From: Gordonia gummivorans
GTDB lineage: Bacteria; Actinomycetota; Actinomycetes; Mycobacteriales; Mycobacteriaceae
NCBI RefSeq assembly: GCF_022513585.1
Contig: NZ_JAKWBF010000010.1
Location: 1-64,000 of the forward strand
DNA: 64,000 bases
Direction of reading: 5' to 3'
Made by a program: the position numbers and the translations under genes. Within the stretch, counting starts at the first letter, position 1. Each line of letters starts with the position of its first letter. A model generated the notes under the pieces. That model ran no database searches. It was not told where the DNA came from and saw only the letters and a list, made by a program, of their open reading frames with translations. Shown here piece after piece: positions 7,513 to 16,756 of the stretch.

Positions 7513-8940
7513 ATGTGTCGGGGGTCGACGACGTTGCGCGCTCAGGCAATTGGTCTCATCATCGGATTGCTTGTCACGACCTTCGTCGGAAGTTCCGTTC
7601 TGGCCACGGGGCACGCGTCGGCAGTGCCGGTGCAGCCTGCACTGCCCTTTCCGGTCCCGCCGGCGATCCCCGAGTTCGACCGCGCCTTCTATCTCCCGCC
7701 GCAGCGGGTGGTCGAGTCGAAGAAGCCCGGTGAGTTGATCGCGGCCCGGCGCGTCAATCTTGCTGCGTTCTCGGCGATTCCGATCAACGTGGACGCATGG
7801 CAGATCTCCTACCGCTCGACGAACACCCGCGGGGAAGCGATCCCGGCGGTGGCGACACTACTCAAACCGCGCGGTCCGCAGCGTCCGGGTCCGTCGAAGC
7901 TGGTGTCTTGGCAGTCTGCCGAGGACTCGACCGCCATGTACTGCGCCCCTTCGTATGTGATGCAGTTGGCATCGATTCCCGGGCAGATTTCCGGCTCGGT
8001 CGACTCGCAGTACGAAGTCTTGCAGATCACGTCGTTGGTCGGTGCAGGGTATTCCGTGGTGATTCCCGACCATCAGGGACCACAGTCCGCCTTCGCTGCC
8101 GGCCCTCTCGCGGGCCGCATCACGCTCGACGGAATCCGCGGTGCCCGAAACTTCCGACCACTGGGACTGAAAGATGATCTGCGCGTGGGCATGATGGGTT
8201 ACTCCGGTGGGTCGATCGCGACCGGGTGGGCGGCTGAGCTCGCGGCGTCATACGCGCCAGAACTGCCCATCGTCGGAGCCGCCGAAGGCGGTGTCCCCGC
8301 CGACATCGGGGCGCTGGTCAACCTGGCGAACGGCAATGCGGCGTCGGGCCTGATCATGGCCGGCATCATCGGAGTGAGTCGCGAGTACCCGGAACTCGAT
8401 CGCTTCCTGCAGCGCCATGTGAACCCTCTCGGCCGGGCGCTGCTGACGGTGAAGAGTCCACTCTGCCTGACCTATCAGGCAGCACTCGCCCCGTTCGTCA
8501 ACATCAAGGGTCTGATCAACCTGCCGGGCGATCCACTGAGCTATCCCACTCCACGAAAAGTGCTGGGCCAGATGAGAATGGGCAAGTCCGTACCCACGTT
8601 TCCGATGTTCATCTACCAGTCGAACCCCGATTGGATCGCGCCTGTCGGACCGGTCAACACCCTTGTGCGCACCTACTGCGCCGATCCGGGCGCACGCGTG
8701 CAGTACACCCGCGACCATTTCAGCGAGCACATCACCCTGGCGGTCGAAGGATTTGCCCCCGGTGTGGTGTGGATGGCTGACCGCTTGGCCCGCAAGCCAG
8801 TTCGACGCGGCTGCACCACCAGCGACCAGGGATCGATGGCGTTGAACCCCGCAACCTGGCGGGCGTTCGTCAACCTGGTCGGCAACAACCTCGCCATTCT
8901 CATCGGAGAACAACTCGGGCGGGTTCCGCGCCACCCCTGA
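7513..8940 (+). CDS. Secreted LIP-family lipase/esterase
   Basis: 475 residues from ATG 7513, which has AAGGGGTGG 5 nt upstream; an ATG 30 bp earlier lacks a site. An N-terminal signal peptide (hydrophobic core IGLIIGLLVTTFVG, Ala-rich cleavage region) is followed by an alpha/beta-hydrolase of the secretory lipase (LIP) family. The nucleophile elbow is GYSGG at about residue 240 and an HFSEH near the C-terminus supplies the likely His. It probably hydrolyses extracellular acylglycerols or related esters. A paralogue lies convergently at 9324-10622, with the repeat element between them. Confidence 0.85.
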   Translation: MCRGSTTLRAQAIGLIIGLLVTTFVGSSVLATGHASAVPVQPALPFPVPPAIPEFDRAFYLPPQRVVESKKPGELIAARRVNLAAFSAIPINVDAWQISYRSTNTRGEAIPAVATLLKPRGPQRPGPSKLVSWQSAEDSTAMYCAPSYVMQLASIPGQISGSVDSQYEVLQITSLVGAGYSVVIPDHQGPQSAFAAGPLAGRITLDGIRGARNFRPLGLKDDLRVGMMGYSGGSIATGWAAELAASYAPELPIVGAAEGGVPADIGALVNLANGNAASGLIMAGIIGVSREYPELDRFLQRHVNPLGRALLTVKSPLCLTYQAALAPFVNIKGLINLPGDPLSYPTPRKVLGQMRMGKSVPTFPMFIYQSNPDWIAPVGPVNTLVRTYCADPGARVQYTRDHFSEHITLAVEGFAPGVVWMADRLARKPVRRGCTTSDQGSMALNPATWRAFVNLVGNNLAILIGEQLGRVPRHP

Positions 8941-8990
8941 GCCTGATCAATGGAGGGCATCGACCGCACAAGCGTTGCCTTCGAGTCAGC

Positions 8991-9182
8991 GACCCACCCG
9001 CCGCCTGCGGCGGCGATCGTGGAGGCGGGAAGAGGGCCGTGGAGCGCGACGCGGCGACGATGATCCACGAAAAATAGGGGAAGAAACTCGTCCCCTACCC
9101 CTGGAGTCCTCCCCGCGAACTTTCTCGCGGACGACTCAACAAGCAGGGGCAGAAAGTAGGGGAAAAACCTTCCCCTACTTTC
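8991..9182 (+). repeat. Dispersed hairpin repeat, copy B
   Basis: Between the 3' ends of two convergent lipase genes. It holds the GATCGTGGAGGCGGGAAG block (9015-9032), then hairpin 1 (TAGGGG 9075-9080 with CCCCTA 9092-9097), a GGAGTCCTCCCC block, and hairpin 2 with a perfect 13-bp stem (9052+100 region: arm 9152-9164, arm 9170-9182, 5-nt loop). No open frame fits it. The rest of the 8941-9323 gap holds the short repeat at 9221-9270 and an 18-bp block (GAACTCTTCGGATCAGCG, 9312-9329) also found in copy C. Confidence 0.75.
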
Positions 9183-9220
9183 AGTGGTCCGGCGCCTCGC
9201 TGACGTGGCCCGTTCGCCTG

Positions 9221-9270
9221 CCCTTCGAGGCATCCCTCGCCTGGCGCCTCGGGTACCTCAGAGAGCGGTG
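9221..9270 (+). repeat. Short gene-end repeat, copy 1
   Basis: It reads CCCTTCGAGGC ... CCTCAGAGAGCGGTGGGG and matches copies at 13170-13209 and, inverted, 20592-20630. This copy is the most diverged. All three lie at gene ends. Confidence 0.5.
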
Positions 9271-9323
9271 GGGTGGTGGACGCTTATGCGCAGGCCAGAG
9301 CACTAGTCACAGAACTCTTCGGA

Positions 9324-10622
9324 TCAGCGGCCGCAACCACCCGCCGGCGCCCCGGCGAACCGCTGGTTGAGGAATCGCTGGGCGTCCACGCTCCACGGGA
9401 ACAACGCGTCGCTGTGCTTGAGGCCGCGGTATTCCTGAAACGTCGTCGGGAGGCCGCGTCGGCAGTAGGTCGACGCAAGGGCTCGGACGTCCCCGGTGAT
9501 CATGATCCCGTCACCGGTGGCGTCGGATTTGCCGACGCCCAAGAACATCGGAGCACGCGGAGTGCCGCGCGAACCCATGATGTTCTGTTCCGCGGCCGCG
9601 CGCATTCCTGGCACGTTGAGCAGGCTGCCGACCTGCGGGCGCAGCAACGACTCGTCGGTCAGGCCCGGATACTTGCTCGCGAAGTTGATGATGCACTCCC
9701 CGCGCACTTGGCTGAGCACCCGAACGCCCTTGGGTGACAGGTACTTCGAGATACCGAGACGGTAGGTCTCGTTGTAGACGGTCATCAGCGCCGGTATGAC
9801 GCCCGCCCATTTCTGGCTGCCGTCGACATAGGCGAGATTGTGGATCGGGTTGACCACCACCCCACCCGCGGCGGCACCGACAATGTTGAGCTCCGGGGCA
9901 TAACGTGGCGCGATCTCGGCTCCCCAGCCGGTGGGGACGGAACCGCCCGAATAGCCGTACAGCCCAATCGGAGTGCGGACGGGAGCGCGCAGATACCGCA
10001 GCGCCGCGCGCACGCTGTCGAGGGCCGCGTGCCCCGACTCCAGACCCATCGTCCAGCGCAGATTCCGGCCCTCGTAGTCGGGCACCACCACGGTGTACCC
10101 GGCGGCGAGCATCCCGGAGATCACCACGGCGTCGAGCGGCGAGTTCGACGTCGCACCACCACGCAGGGAGTACGACGGATCGCATTCGGAGCCGAGTGCG
10201 TCGTAGAAGGCGTGATAGGAGATCACCCGGCGCGGTGTACCCGGTCGCGCGCCGGGCGGCGAGATGATGGTGGTCACCGTCGCCGACGGCTTCCCGAACT
10301 GGTCGTTGGTGCGATACAGCAACTGCGTTGCCGTGGCCGGCAGCTGGCGCCCACTCAGGCCCAGCTGCACGACGCGGGTCTTCAGGATGGCGCCGGGCGC
10401 GCGTCCGGCGATCGGGCCATCCGGCGTGTAGAACGGGTCGGCGGACGGCGGGACCGGTGGCGCTGCACTCGCTGGCGAGGCGACAAGACCGCTGCCGACG
10501 AGAAGCGCCACGAAGACCGCGAGAACCGCACTGCGGAGAACCACTCTGGGGAGAACCACTCTGGGGAGAACCACACTGGGGAAAACCACACTGCGGCAAC
10601 TACGCCGCGAACCATGAGCCAT
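9324..10622 (-). CDS. Secreted LIP-family lipase/esterase (paralogue)
   Basis: About 432 residues from ATG 10622 (ATG 10634 in frame is the alternative; neither has a strong ribosome site). The signal peptide is odd: a tandemly repeated VVLPR segment precedes the usual hydrophobic core (AVLAVFVALLVGSGLV) and an AxA-like cleavage site. The mature protein is an alpha/beta-hydrolase with a GYSGG elbow and general similarity to the lipase at 7513. The catalytic Asp and His are expected in the last 120 residues (a GLKHSDAL segment is a candidate for the His). Role: hydrolysis of external lipids or esters. Confidence 0.85.
   Translation of the reverse strand: MAHGSRRSCRSVVFPSVVLPRVVLPRVVLRSAVLAVFVALLVGSGLVASPASAAPPVPPSADPFYTPDGPIAGRAPGAILKTRVVQLGLSGRQLPATATQLLYRTNDQFGKPSATVTTIISPPGARPGTPRRVISYHAFYDALGSECDPSYSLRGGATSNSPLDAVVISGMLAAGYTVVVPDYEGRNLRWTMGLESGHAALDSVRAALRYLRAPVRTPIGLYGYSGGSVPTGWGAEIAPRYAPELNIVGAAAGGVVVNPIHNLAYVDGSQKWAGVIPALMTVYNETYRLGISKYLSPKGVRVLSQVRGECIINFASKYPGLTDESLLRPQVGSLLNVPGMRAAAEQNIMGSRGTPRAPMFLGVGKSDATGDGIMITGDVRALASTYCRRGLPTTFQEYRGLKHSDALFPWSVDAQRFLNQRFAGAPAGGCGR
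10516..10605 (+). repeat. 15-bp tandem repeat inside a signal peptide
   Basis: Four clear units of the type CTGGGGAGAACCACT (10531-10590) with degenerate units on both sides. In the lipase frame each unit encodes five residues (VVLPR or a variant). The unit length is a multiple of three, so copy changes keep the frame. Confidence 0.75.
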
Positions 10623-10680
10623 GGGAAAGATCATTGCGCATCGCCGACGACCGCGTCCGACGAACCTGCCACGCCCGGCC

Positions 10681-11565
10681 TCACCCGGCCGATTCGACCA
10701 CCTCGACCACCGGCGACATCGCCACCACCACCGCGCCGATGACCGCGGCGATGAACGCCACGAGCGCCACCGGACCCCAGCCCGCTCGGGTGGTGTCACC
10801 GAGCAGCACGATGCCGATCACCCCCGGCACCACCGTCTCACCGACGACGAGTGACGCCGACGCGGCACTCACCGACCCGGTCTGCAGCGCGACCGTGAAC
10901 ATGTAGAAGCCGGCCGGTCCACACAGGACGACCGCGTAGGCGGCCGGGTCGGTCAGGATCGTCGCGAGATTGAATGGATCGACACCGTCTACGATCCGGA
11001 TCGCCACCGCCATCAGCCCGAACAGCACGCCCCCGGTCAAGCCGGCGAGAACCGCGACGCGAGACGTCATCAGGCGCAACCCGAGCAGCGCGAGCGCAAT
11101 CAGGCCGAGCGCAACCGCCGGCAACGCCCAGTGCAGCCACCACTCGTTGTTCCGGCCTTCGTCGCCCGCGGCGAACCCGAGCGCCACGAGGGATACCACA
11201 ACGACACCGATCGCCGTCCAATCCCGGCGGCTCAGCCGCGCACCGAGCAGGATGGTGGCCAGTACCACGGTGACCACGAGGTTCGCGCTCACGATCGGCT
11301 GCGCCAGGAACAGCGGGATCAGCCTGGCCGCCACCAGGTTTCCGACGAATCCCAGTCCGTCGAGAGCCAGTCCTGCGAGGAAGGACAACGTGAGCATCGC
11401 GGTGATCGTCGAACGCAACGACGGGGCGGCACCACCGCCATGACCTGCCCCGTCGCTGCGCTCGCCCCTATCGTCAGCAACGCTCTGCGCGCCCCTGGCC
11501 TGCAACACCGACGCGGTCCCGTAGGCGAGTGCCGCCACGATGGCCGCGACGATCCCGATCACCAT
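10681..11565 (-). CDS. DMT-type membrane transporter-like protein
   Basis: About 294 residues from ATG 11565; the open frame extends to 11811 but the extra part is hydrophilic and overlaps the start of the opposite gene. Nine to ten hydrophobic segments, in two halves, give the layout of the drug/metabolite transporter superfamily (EamA/NIPA type). A short hydrophilic loop follows the first segment (residues about 25-45). The last segment is followed by a short acidic tail. It shares the C-terminal GDTTRAGWGPVALVAFIAAV block with the paralogue at 12047-13006. Substrate unknown. The lipase starts 58 bp downstream and may be in the same transcript. Confidence 0.75.
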   Translation of the reverse strand: MVIGIVAAIVAALAYGTASVLQARGAQSVADDRGERSDGAGHGGGAAPSLRSTITAMLTLSFLAGLALDGLGFVGNLVAARLIPLFLAQPIVSANLVVTVVLATILLGARLSRRDWTAIGVVVVSLVALGFAAGDEGRNNEWWLHWALPAVALGLIALALLGLRLMTSRVAVLAGLTGGVLFGLMAVAIRIVDGVDPFNLATILTDPAAYAVVLCGPAGFYMFTVALQTGSVSAASASLVVGETVVPGVIGIVLLGDTTRAGWGPVALVAFIAAVIGAVVVAMSPVVEVVESAG

Positions 11566-11631
11566 GCGCCGATCACCATGGGAGTCAGTATTCACGCCAC
11601 GCGGTCGTCGGGTGCGGGAGAATCGGGAATT

Positions 11632-12063
11632 GTGGAACCCTCCGATGCCGACGTCGACCAGTTCATCGCCGACCTGACGCCCGCGTCGCGCCGCGACAAT
11701 GCGACCAAGCTCTGTTCGCTGCTTCGCGTGATCACCGGCGCGCAGCCACGGATGTGGGGGACGATCATCGGCTTTGGCAGCTGCCACTACACGTACCCGA
11801 CCGGTACGCAAGGAGATTCACCGATCATCGGCTTCGCGCCCCGTAAGGGCCAGACCACCGTGTACCTGCTCGACGGGGTGGACTCGCACGCAGAGGCGCT
11901 GTCGGCGCTCGGGCCGCACTCCACCGGAAAGGGATGCCTCTACCTGAAGAACGTCGACCTCGTTAACCGAACGGTGCTCACCGGAATCATCACCGAGTCC
12001 ATCCGAAAGGTCACCGACGACGACGTTCCCGGAGTGAGGCTGACCGTCACCGACCCGCTGTGA
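11632..12063 (+). CDS. DUF1801-family protein
   Basis: 143 residues from GTG 11632, reading VEPSDADVDQFIADLTPASR, then the family's WGTIIGFGSCHYTYP and a C-terminal GKGCLYLKNVDLVN block. DUF1801 proteins (YdhG/YjbR-like small alpha/beta fold) are widespread with no established function. The frame continues upstream without family features. The gene sits between two divergent/convergent DMT-like paralogues, and its last 17 bp overlap the 3' end of the one at 12047. Confidence 0.75.
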   Translation: MEPSDADVDQFIADLTPASRRDNATKLCSLLRVITGAQPRMWGTIIGFGSCHYTYPTGTQGDSPIIGFAPRKGQTTVYLLDGVDSHAEALSALGPHSTGKGCLYLKNVDLVNRTVLTGIITESIRKVTDDDVPGVRLTVTDPL

Positions 12064-13006
12064 TGTCCTTGCCTGTGATGTCGGTGTCCCGCGGCGCGTG
12101 CCCGTAGCCGGTCGGCATGTTGGTCACGTCGGCCCGCTCGACCGCGGTGACCGCACTCGACGACGCCAGCACAACCCCACCGACCACGGCCGCGACGAAC
12201 GCGACGATCGCCACCGGTCCCCAGCCGGCCCGCGTCGTGTCGCCGAGGAAGATGATGCCGACCGCGCCCGGCACCACCGTCTGCCCGACCACCAGTGCTG
12301 CCGCGGCTCCGTTCACTGACCCGGTCTGCAGCGCGACGGTGAACAGATAGAACCCGCCGATTCCGCTGATGATCAGGGCGTAGAGGGCGGGATCGGTGAA
12401 GAGCGCCGACACCGACAGTGGATCGACGCCGTCGAGAATCCGTGACGACACCGCCATCACGCCGAACACCACGCCGGCGATCAACCCGGTCGCCGACGCG
12501 ATGTGGCTGTGCAGAAGTCGCATGCACAGCAACCCGAGCCCGATCAGCAGCGGCCCGCTCACCAGCACCACCCAGTGCATCCACCGCTCGTTGTCGGTGC
12601 CCTCGCTGCCGGCGGCCACCGCGAGCAGCACCAGCGCCACGACCACCACCGCGCCCGCGATCCAGTCGCGGAGGATCAGCACGATCTTCAGGACCACCAT
12701 CGCGAGGAATGCCGTCGCGACCAGGCGGGACGAGATGATGGTCTGTGACAGGAACAGTGGAATCATCCGCGCCGACGCCAGCGTCGCGACGAACCCGATG
12801 ATGTCGAAGATGAACCCGATCAGGAATGGCAGGGTGAGCATCGTCGCGACCGTCGACCGCAACGACGGGTGCGCCTTCGCCGATTGGCGTCGTTCCTCAC
12901 GGATGGCGGCGCGCTGCGACACCTGCTCGGCGCCGAGTGCCTGAAGCACTGCGGCAGCCGCGAAGGCGAATGCGCCGACGACGGCGACGACGATTCCTTC
13001 GGTCAT
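12047..13006 (-). CDS. DMT-type membrane transporter-like protein (paralogue)
   Basis: 319 residues with about ten hydrophobic segments. It opens with MTEGIVVAVVGAFAFAAAAV and ends in a hydrophilic tail of about 35 residues after the last segment. The C-terminal block GDTTRAGWGPVAIVAFVAAV is almost identical to the protein at 10681-11565, so the two arose by duplication around the DUF1801 gene. A charged cytosolic loop (EERRQSAKAHPSLRS, about residues 38-52) follows the first segment. It may export or import a small metabolite or cation; the substrate cannot be read. Confidence 0.75.
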   Translation of the reverse strand: MTEGIVVAVVGAFAFAAAAVLQALGAEQVSQRAAIREERRQSAKAHPSLRSTVATMLTLPFLIGFIFDIIGFVATLASARMIPLFLSQTIISSRLVATAFLAMVVLKIVLILRDWIAGAVVVVALVLLAVAAGSEGTDNERWMHWVVLVSGPLLIGLGLLCMRLLHSHIASATGLIAGVVFGVMAVSSRILDGVDPLSVSALFTDPALYALIISGIGGFYLFTVALQTGSVNGAAAALVVGQTVVPGAVGIIFLGDTTRAGWGPVAIVAFVAAVVGGVVLASSSAVTAVERADVTNMPTGYGHAPRDTDITGKDITAGR

Positions 13007-13169
13007 CTACTGGCCGGGGCTTCCATGTTCGGCGATCACATCAAAACCGTACCGACCTCGCCGCTCCCGCGTACGCGCTCGTCGGTGTTGCGTGATGACC
13101 TTCTCAGCATCGTCGGGCCGGCGCAGGCGCGAAGCCCCGCTCACCTCCGATGGCCGAGTCTCACCACGA

Positions 13170-13209
13170 CCCTTGAGGCTCGCTTCGCTCGCGCCTCAGG
13201 GAGCGGTAG
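13170..13209 (+). repeat. Short gene-end repeat, copy 2
   Basis: CCCTTGAGGCTCGCTTCGCT and on to GCCTCAGGGAGCGGTAG. It overlaps the serS stop codon (13196-13198) and pairs with the inverted copy at 20592-20630, including the shared CCTCAGGGAGCGG. Confidence 0.55.
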
Positions 13210-14464
13210 GGGCGGTCAGCACGTCGGTGCCCACGAACTTCGCGAGTTCCTCCGGTAGCCGCACCGAACCGTCGGGCTGCTGGTGGTTCTCCAGGATCGC
13301 GACGAGCCAGCGCGTGGTCGCGAGCGTGCCGTTGAGGGTGGCCGCGATCTGCGGTTTGCCCGACTCGTCGCGGTAGCGCACCGAGAGGCGTCGGGCCTGG
13401 AAGGTGGTGCAGTTGGAGGTCGACGTCAGCTCGCGGTAGGTGTTCTGCGTCGGAACCCATGCCTCGCAATCGAATTTGCGCGCGGCCGACGACCCGAGAT
13501 CGCCGCCCGCGACGTCGATGACGCGGTAGGGCACGTCGATCGCGGCGAGCATGTCCTTCTCCCAGCCCAGGAGTCGCTGATGTTCGGCCTCGGCGTCCTC
13601 GGGTTTGCAGTAGACGAAGCCCTCGACCTTGTCGAACTGGTGGACGCGGATGATGCCGCGCGTGTCCTTGCCGTAGCTGCCCGCCTCACGACGGAAACAG
13701 CTCGACCACCCCGCGTAGCGCTTGGGTCCATCGGACAGGTCGATGATCTCGTTCATGTGATACCCGGCGAGCGGCACCTCCGAGGTGCCGACCAGGTAGA
13801 GGTCGTCGTCCTTGTCGAGGTGATAGACCTCGTCGGCGTGGGCGCCCAGGAAGCCGGTGCCCTCCATGACCTCCGGTCGCACCAGCACGGGCGGGATCAT
13901 CAGCGAGAAGCCGTTCGCCACCGCCTTCTGAGCCGCCATGTTCAGCAGGCCGAGTTGCAGCAGCGCACCCTGGCCGGTGAGGAAGTAGAAACGCGAGCCC
14001 GACACCTTGGCGCCGCGCTCCATGTCGATCAGTCCCAGCGACTCACCGAGTTCGAGATGATCCTTGGGGCTCTCGATGGGTCGGGGTTCGCCGACATGCT
14101 CGAGGACCACATAGTCGTCCTCACCACCGGCGGGCGCGCCGTCGCCGACGATGTTGGAGATGGCTCGATGTGCCGCCGCCGCTTTCTCGTCGGCCGCGGT
14201 CTGCCGGGCGACGGCGGCCTTCACCTGTTCGGCCAGCGTCTTGCCCTTGGCCAGCAAGGCCGCTTTCTCCTCGCCCTGCGCCTTGCCGACCTGTTTGCCG
14301 AGGGTCTTCTGCTCGGAGCGCAGAGCGTCTGCCTCGACGATCGCCGCCCGACGGGTGCCGTCGGCGTCCAGCAGGGCGTCCACCAGGCCTGGGTCCTCGC
14401 CACGAGTTCGCTGCGACGCCCGCACGAGGTCTGGGTTCTCACGCAGAATCTTCAGGTCGATCAC
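13196..14464 (-). CDS. serS: Seryl-tRNA synthetase
   Basis: 422 residues, the usual length. An N-terminal antiparallel coiled coil (about residues 30-100, rich in Lys, Glu and Ala) holds the tRNA long variable arm. Class II motif 2 is [25 protein letters not shown] at about residues 255-275, and the ATP-binding motif 3 region [16 protein letters not shown] lies near residue 375. The enzyme charges tRNA-Ser (and tRNA-Sec where present). An ankyrin-repeat gene ends 11 bp upstream on the same strand. The position next to the Rv3835- and Rv3836-like genes matches M. tuberculosis Rv3834c. Confidence 0.97.
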   Translation of the reverse strand: MIDLKILRENPDLVRASQRTRGEDPGLVDALLDADGTRRAAIVEADALRSEQKTLGKQVGKAQGEEKAALLAKGKTLAEQVKAAVARQTAADEKAAAAHRAISNIVGDGAPAGGEDDYVVLEHVGEPRPIESPKDHLELGESLGLIDMERGAKVSGSRFYFLTGQGALLQLGLLNMAAQKAVANGFSLMIPPVLVRPEVMEGTGFLGAHADEVYHLDKDDDLYLVGTSEVPLAGYHMNEIIDLSDGPKRYAGWSSCFRREAGSYGKDTRGIIRVHQFDKVEGFVYCKPEDAEAEHQRLLGWEKDMLAAIDVPYRVIDVAGGDLGSSAARKFDCEAWVPTQNTYRELTSTSNCTTFQARRLSVRYRDESGKPQIAATLNGTLATTRWLVAILENHQQPDGSVRLPEELAKFVGTDVLTAPTAP

Positions 14465-14475
14465 GACTTCAAACC

Positions 14476-14901
14476 CTACTGGAGTGGCCGGTCACCGCCA
14501 TCGGGGTGCCACAGCGAGGAATAGTCGTCGCGGCCGAACATCACGGCGGCGTCCGCCGCCGACGGGTGTCCGCCAAAGGGGTCGGCCCCGGCGGCGACCA
14601 GGGCGCGCACCACGTCGTCGTGCCCCTTGAACACGGCACCGGCCAGCGGTGTCTGCCCCTTGTCGTTGCCCAACCCGACGTCGGCGCCACGTGCGATCAG
14701 CGCCGCGACCGTGTCGACGTGCCCGTGATAGGCGGCCAGCATCACCAGTGTGTCGCCGGACTGATTTCGCAGGTCGACGGGTACGCCGGCATCCAGATAG
14801 GCACTCAGCGCGTCGGTGTCACCGGCGCGCGCCATGTCGAAAAGCCGCCCGGCCAGTTCCGCGACGTCGGGGTCGATGTCGTTGTCTTCGGCACTCACCA
14901 T
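14476..14901 (-). CDS. Small ankyrin-repeat protein
   Basis: 141 residues from ATG 14901 (a GTG one codon later is equally possible). Three to four ankyrin repeats fill most of the length, with [21 protein letters not shown] and [22 protein letters not shown] as the clearest. The frame is open far upstream but only in antisense sequence to the next gene. It precedes serS by 11 bp, so co-expression is likely. A protein-protein binding role is expected; the partner is unknown. Confidence 0.82.
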   Translation of the reverse strand: MVSAEDNDIDPDVAELAGRLFDMARAGDTDALSAYLDAGVPVDLRNQSGDTLVMLAAYHGHVDTVAALIARGADVGLGNDKGQTPLAGAVFKGHDDVVRALVAAGADPFGGHPSAADAAVMFGRDDYSSLWHPDGGDRPLQ

Positions 14902-14950
14902 GGCGAGTGTAGGTGTGGCAACACCGGGCCAACAGGCATGATGGAGTGCG

Positions 14951-16312
14951 ATGAACGACGACGACGAGCGTCGCGACACCGATGACGCACCATCACAGCG
15001 GCTCCCAGACGAGCCGACCGAGTCGACTGCCGACGAGCCGGCGAGCGTTGATTCCGAGAATGCGACCGAGCAACTCGGCGACCTCCACACCGACCCACCC
15101 GCCGACGATCTGTCTTCCGACGAGCAGACCACCGCGTACGACCTCGGGGACACCACACAGCACAGCGTCGAACCTGGGTACGCCGAACCCGAGTACACGG
15201 ACCAGCCCGCGGCAACGCCGCCTCCACATGTGTCCGGCTGGCGAGGCGCAGTGGCGCGCAATCCGGTGCGGGTGGTGTTGTCGGCGATCATCATCGGTGC
15301 CGTGGTCGCTGCCGTCGTCGCGGTCGCCGCAGGTCTCTTCGACGACAGCGGCAGCGTCGGCCAGAGCGACATCGGCGAAAGTGAACGCATCGAGGACAAC
15401 GCGTTCGCGAAGTCGGTTCCCGGGGACTGCCTGGATTGGCCGCCCGGAAACCCGGGTCAGCCGGCAAAGGTGGACTGCGCGCAGAAGCACCGCTTCGAGG
15501 TGGCCGGGGCGCTCGACACCTCGGTGTTCCCGGGCGCCGAGTTCGGCGAGGACGGTCCGTGGCCGGGCGACGCCCGGTTCGCCACCATCCGCGACGAGCA
15601 GTGCCCGGTGATCGTCAACGAGTACATGGCCGGTCGTCTCGATCCGCACGGAAAATTCTCCGTCGGCATGATGTACCCGTCGCAGTACGAATGGGAGCGG
15701 GGAGCACGGGCGCTGCGCTGCGGCCTGCAGCAATCCGGACCCGACGGCCAGCCCATGCAGTACTCCGGGCGGGTCGCCGACCAGGATCAGTCGCTGGTGT
15801 GGCCGGAGGGCACCTGCATCGGGATCGACCGCGCCACCCGCAAGCCAACCGGCTATCCGGTGAACTGCGCTGAGCCGCACGCATTCCAGACCACCGGCAT
15901 CGTCGACTTGTCGGTCCGGTTCGGCGACCGCCTGTCGGGCAAACCGTGGCCCAACATCCGCACCCAGAACGACTACCTCGCCAACATCTGTCCCGTCCAG
16001 GCCGAACGGTTTGTCGGTGGCAAGGCCAAGTTCGAGGCCACCACCCTCAACGTGAACTCGTCGGTGATCCAGGAGGCGAGCTGGCTGGCCGGTAGCCGCA
16101 AGGTGGTCTGCTTCCTGGCGCTCCCCGACAAACGCGGCGGCTTTGCCACCCTCGTCGGCGACGCCAAGGGCGGCGGAGAACTATTGCTCATCAACGGCAA
16201 GCGGCCGGTCGCACCACCGCAAGCGCCTCCTGGCCGCGCACTCCCGACCCCGGTTCCGCTGCCGCCGGGCGTGCAGCCGAATCCGCAAGAAGTTCCGGCA
16301 CCGGCGGGCTGA
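14951..16312 (+). CDS. Septum-formation family membrane protein (Rv3835-like)
   Basis: 453 residues. A long acidic, disordered N-terminal region (residues 1-95, Asp/Glu/Pro/Ser) faces the cytosol, one transmembrane helix spans about 108-130, and the rest is outside. The outer part holds two copies of a Cys-containing module (DCLDW...DC and CIGID...NC) of the septum-formation domain, which probably form disulfides. A Pro-rich tail ends the protein. A role in division or envelope assembly is inferred from the family name only. A zincin gene follows within 20 bp. A CATGAT hexamer lies 8 nt before the start. Confidence 0.82.
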   Translation: MNDDDERRDTDDAPSQRLPDEPTESTADEPASVDSENATEQLGDLHTDPPADDLSSDEQTTAYDLGDTTQHSVEPGYAEPEYTDQPAATPPPHVSGWRGAVARNPVRVVLSAIIIGAVVAAVVAVAAGLFDDSGSVGQSDIGESERIEDNAFAKSVPGDCLDWPPGNPGQPAKVDCAQKHRFEVAGALDTSVFPGAEFGEDGPWPGDARFATIRDEQCPVIVNEYMAGRLDPHGKFSVGMMYPSQYEWERGARALRCGLQQSGPDGQPMQYSGRVADQDQSLVWPEGTCIGIDRATRKPTGYPVNCAEPHAFQTTGIVDLSVRFGDRLSGKPWPNIRTQNDYLANICPVQAERFVGGKAKFEATTLNVNSSVIQEASWLAGSRKVVCFLALPDKRGGFATLVGDAKGGGELLLINGKRPVAPPQAPPGRALPTPVPLPPGVQPNPQEVPAPAG

Positions 16313-16328
16313 TCGGGTGGCCGTACAC

Positions 16329-16667
16329 ATGTCCGACGACGACTTCGACGGGCTGGTCTCCGACGCGCTCGACACCATCCCGTCGGAGCTGACCGACGCC
16401 ATCGACAACGTGGTGATCCTGGTCGAACCGCATCACCCGGAAGCACCCGACATCCTCGGGCTCTACCAGGGCGTCGCCCTGACCAGCCGTGACCACGACT
16501 ACGGCGGCTTCCTCCCGGACACCATCACGATCTACCGGGAACCGATCCTCGCGATGTGCAACACGCGCCATCAGGTGGTGCACGAGGTCGCGGTGACGGT
16601 CATCCACGAGATCGCCCACCACTTCGGCATCGACGACGAGTGGCTGCACGCCAACGGGTGGGGCTGA
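16329..16667 (+). CDS. Zincin-like metallopeptidase-family protein (Rv3836-like)
   Basis: 112 residues from ATG 16329; GTG 16317, four codons earlier, is the alternative. The C-terminal HEIAHHFGIDDEWLH contains the HExxH zinc motif with a downstream Asp/Glu and His typical of this small minimal-zincin family (DUF1025/Zincin_1). An acidic N-terminus and no signal peptide point to a cytosolic enzyme. It follows the septum-formation gene as in M. tuberculosis. Substrate unknown. Confidence 0.85.
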   Translation: MSDDDFDGLVSDALDTIPSELTDAIDNVVILVEPHHPEAPDILGLYQGVALTSRDHDYGGFLPDTITIYREPILAMCNTRHQVVHEVAVTVIHEIAHHFGIDDEWLHANGWG

Positions 16668-16756
16668 TCCGGCGGGTTCGGTGATCGGCTCACTGGCCAC
16701 ACCTCCCCGTCAAACGACGACAGGGTTGCATTTATCAGCTCACCGGGGCGGTCGCC

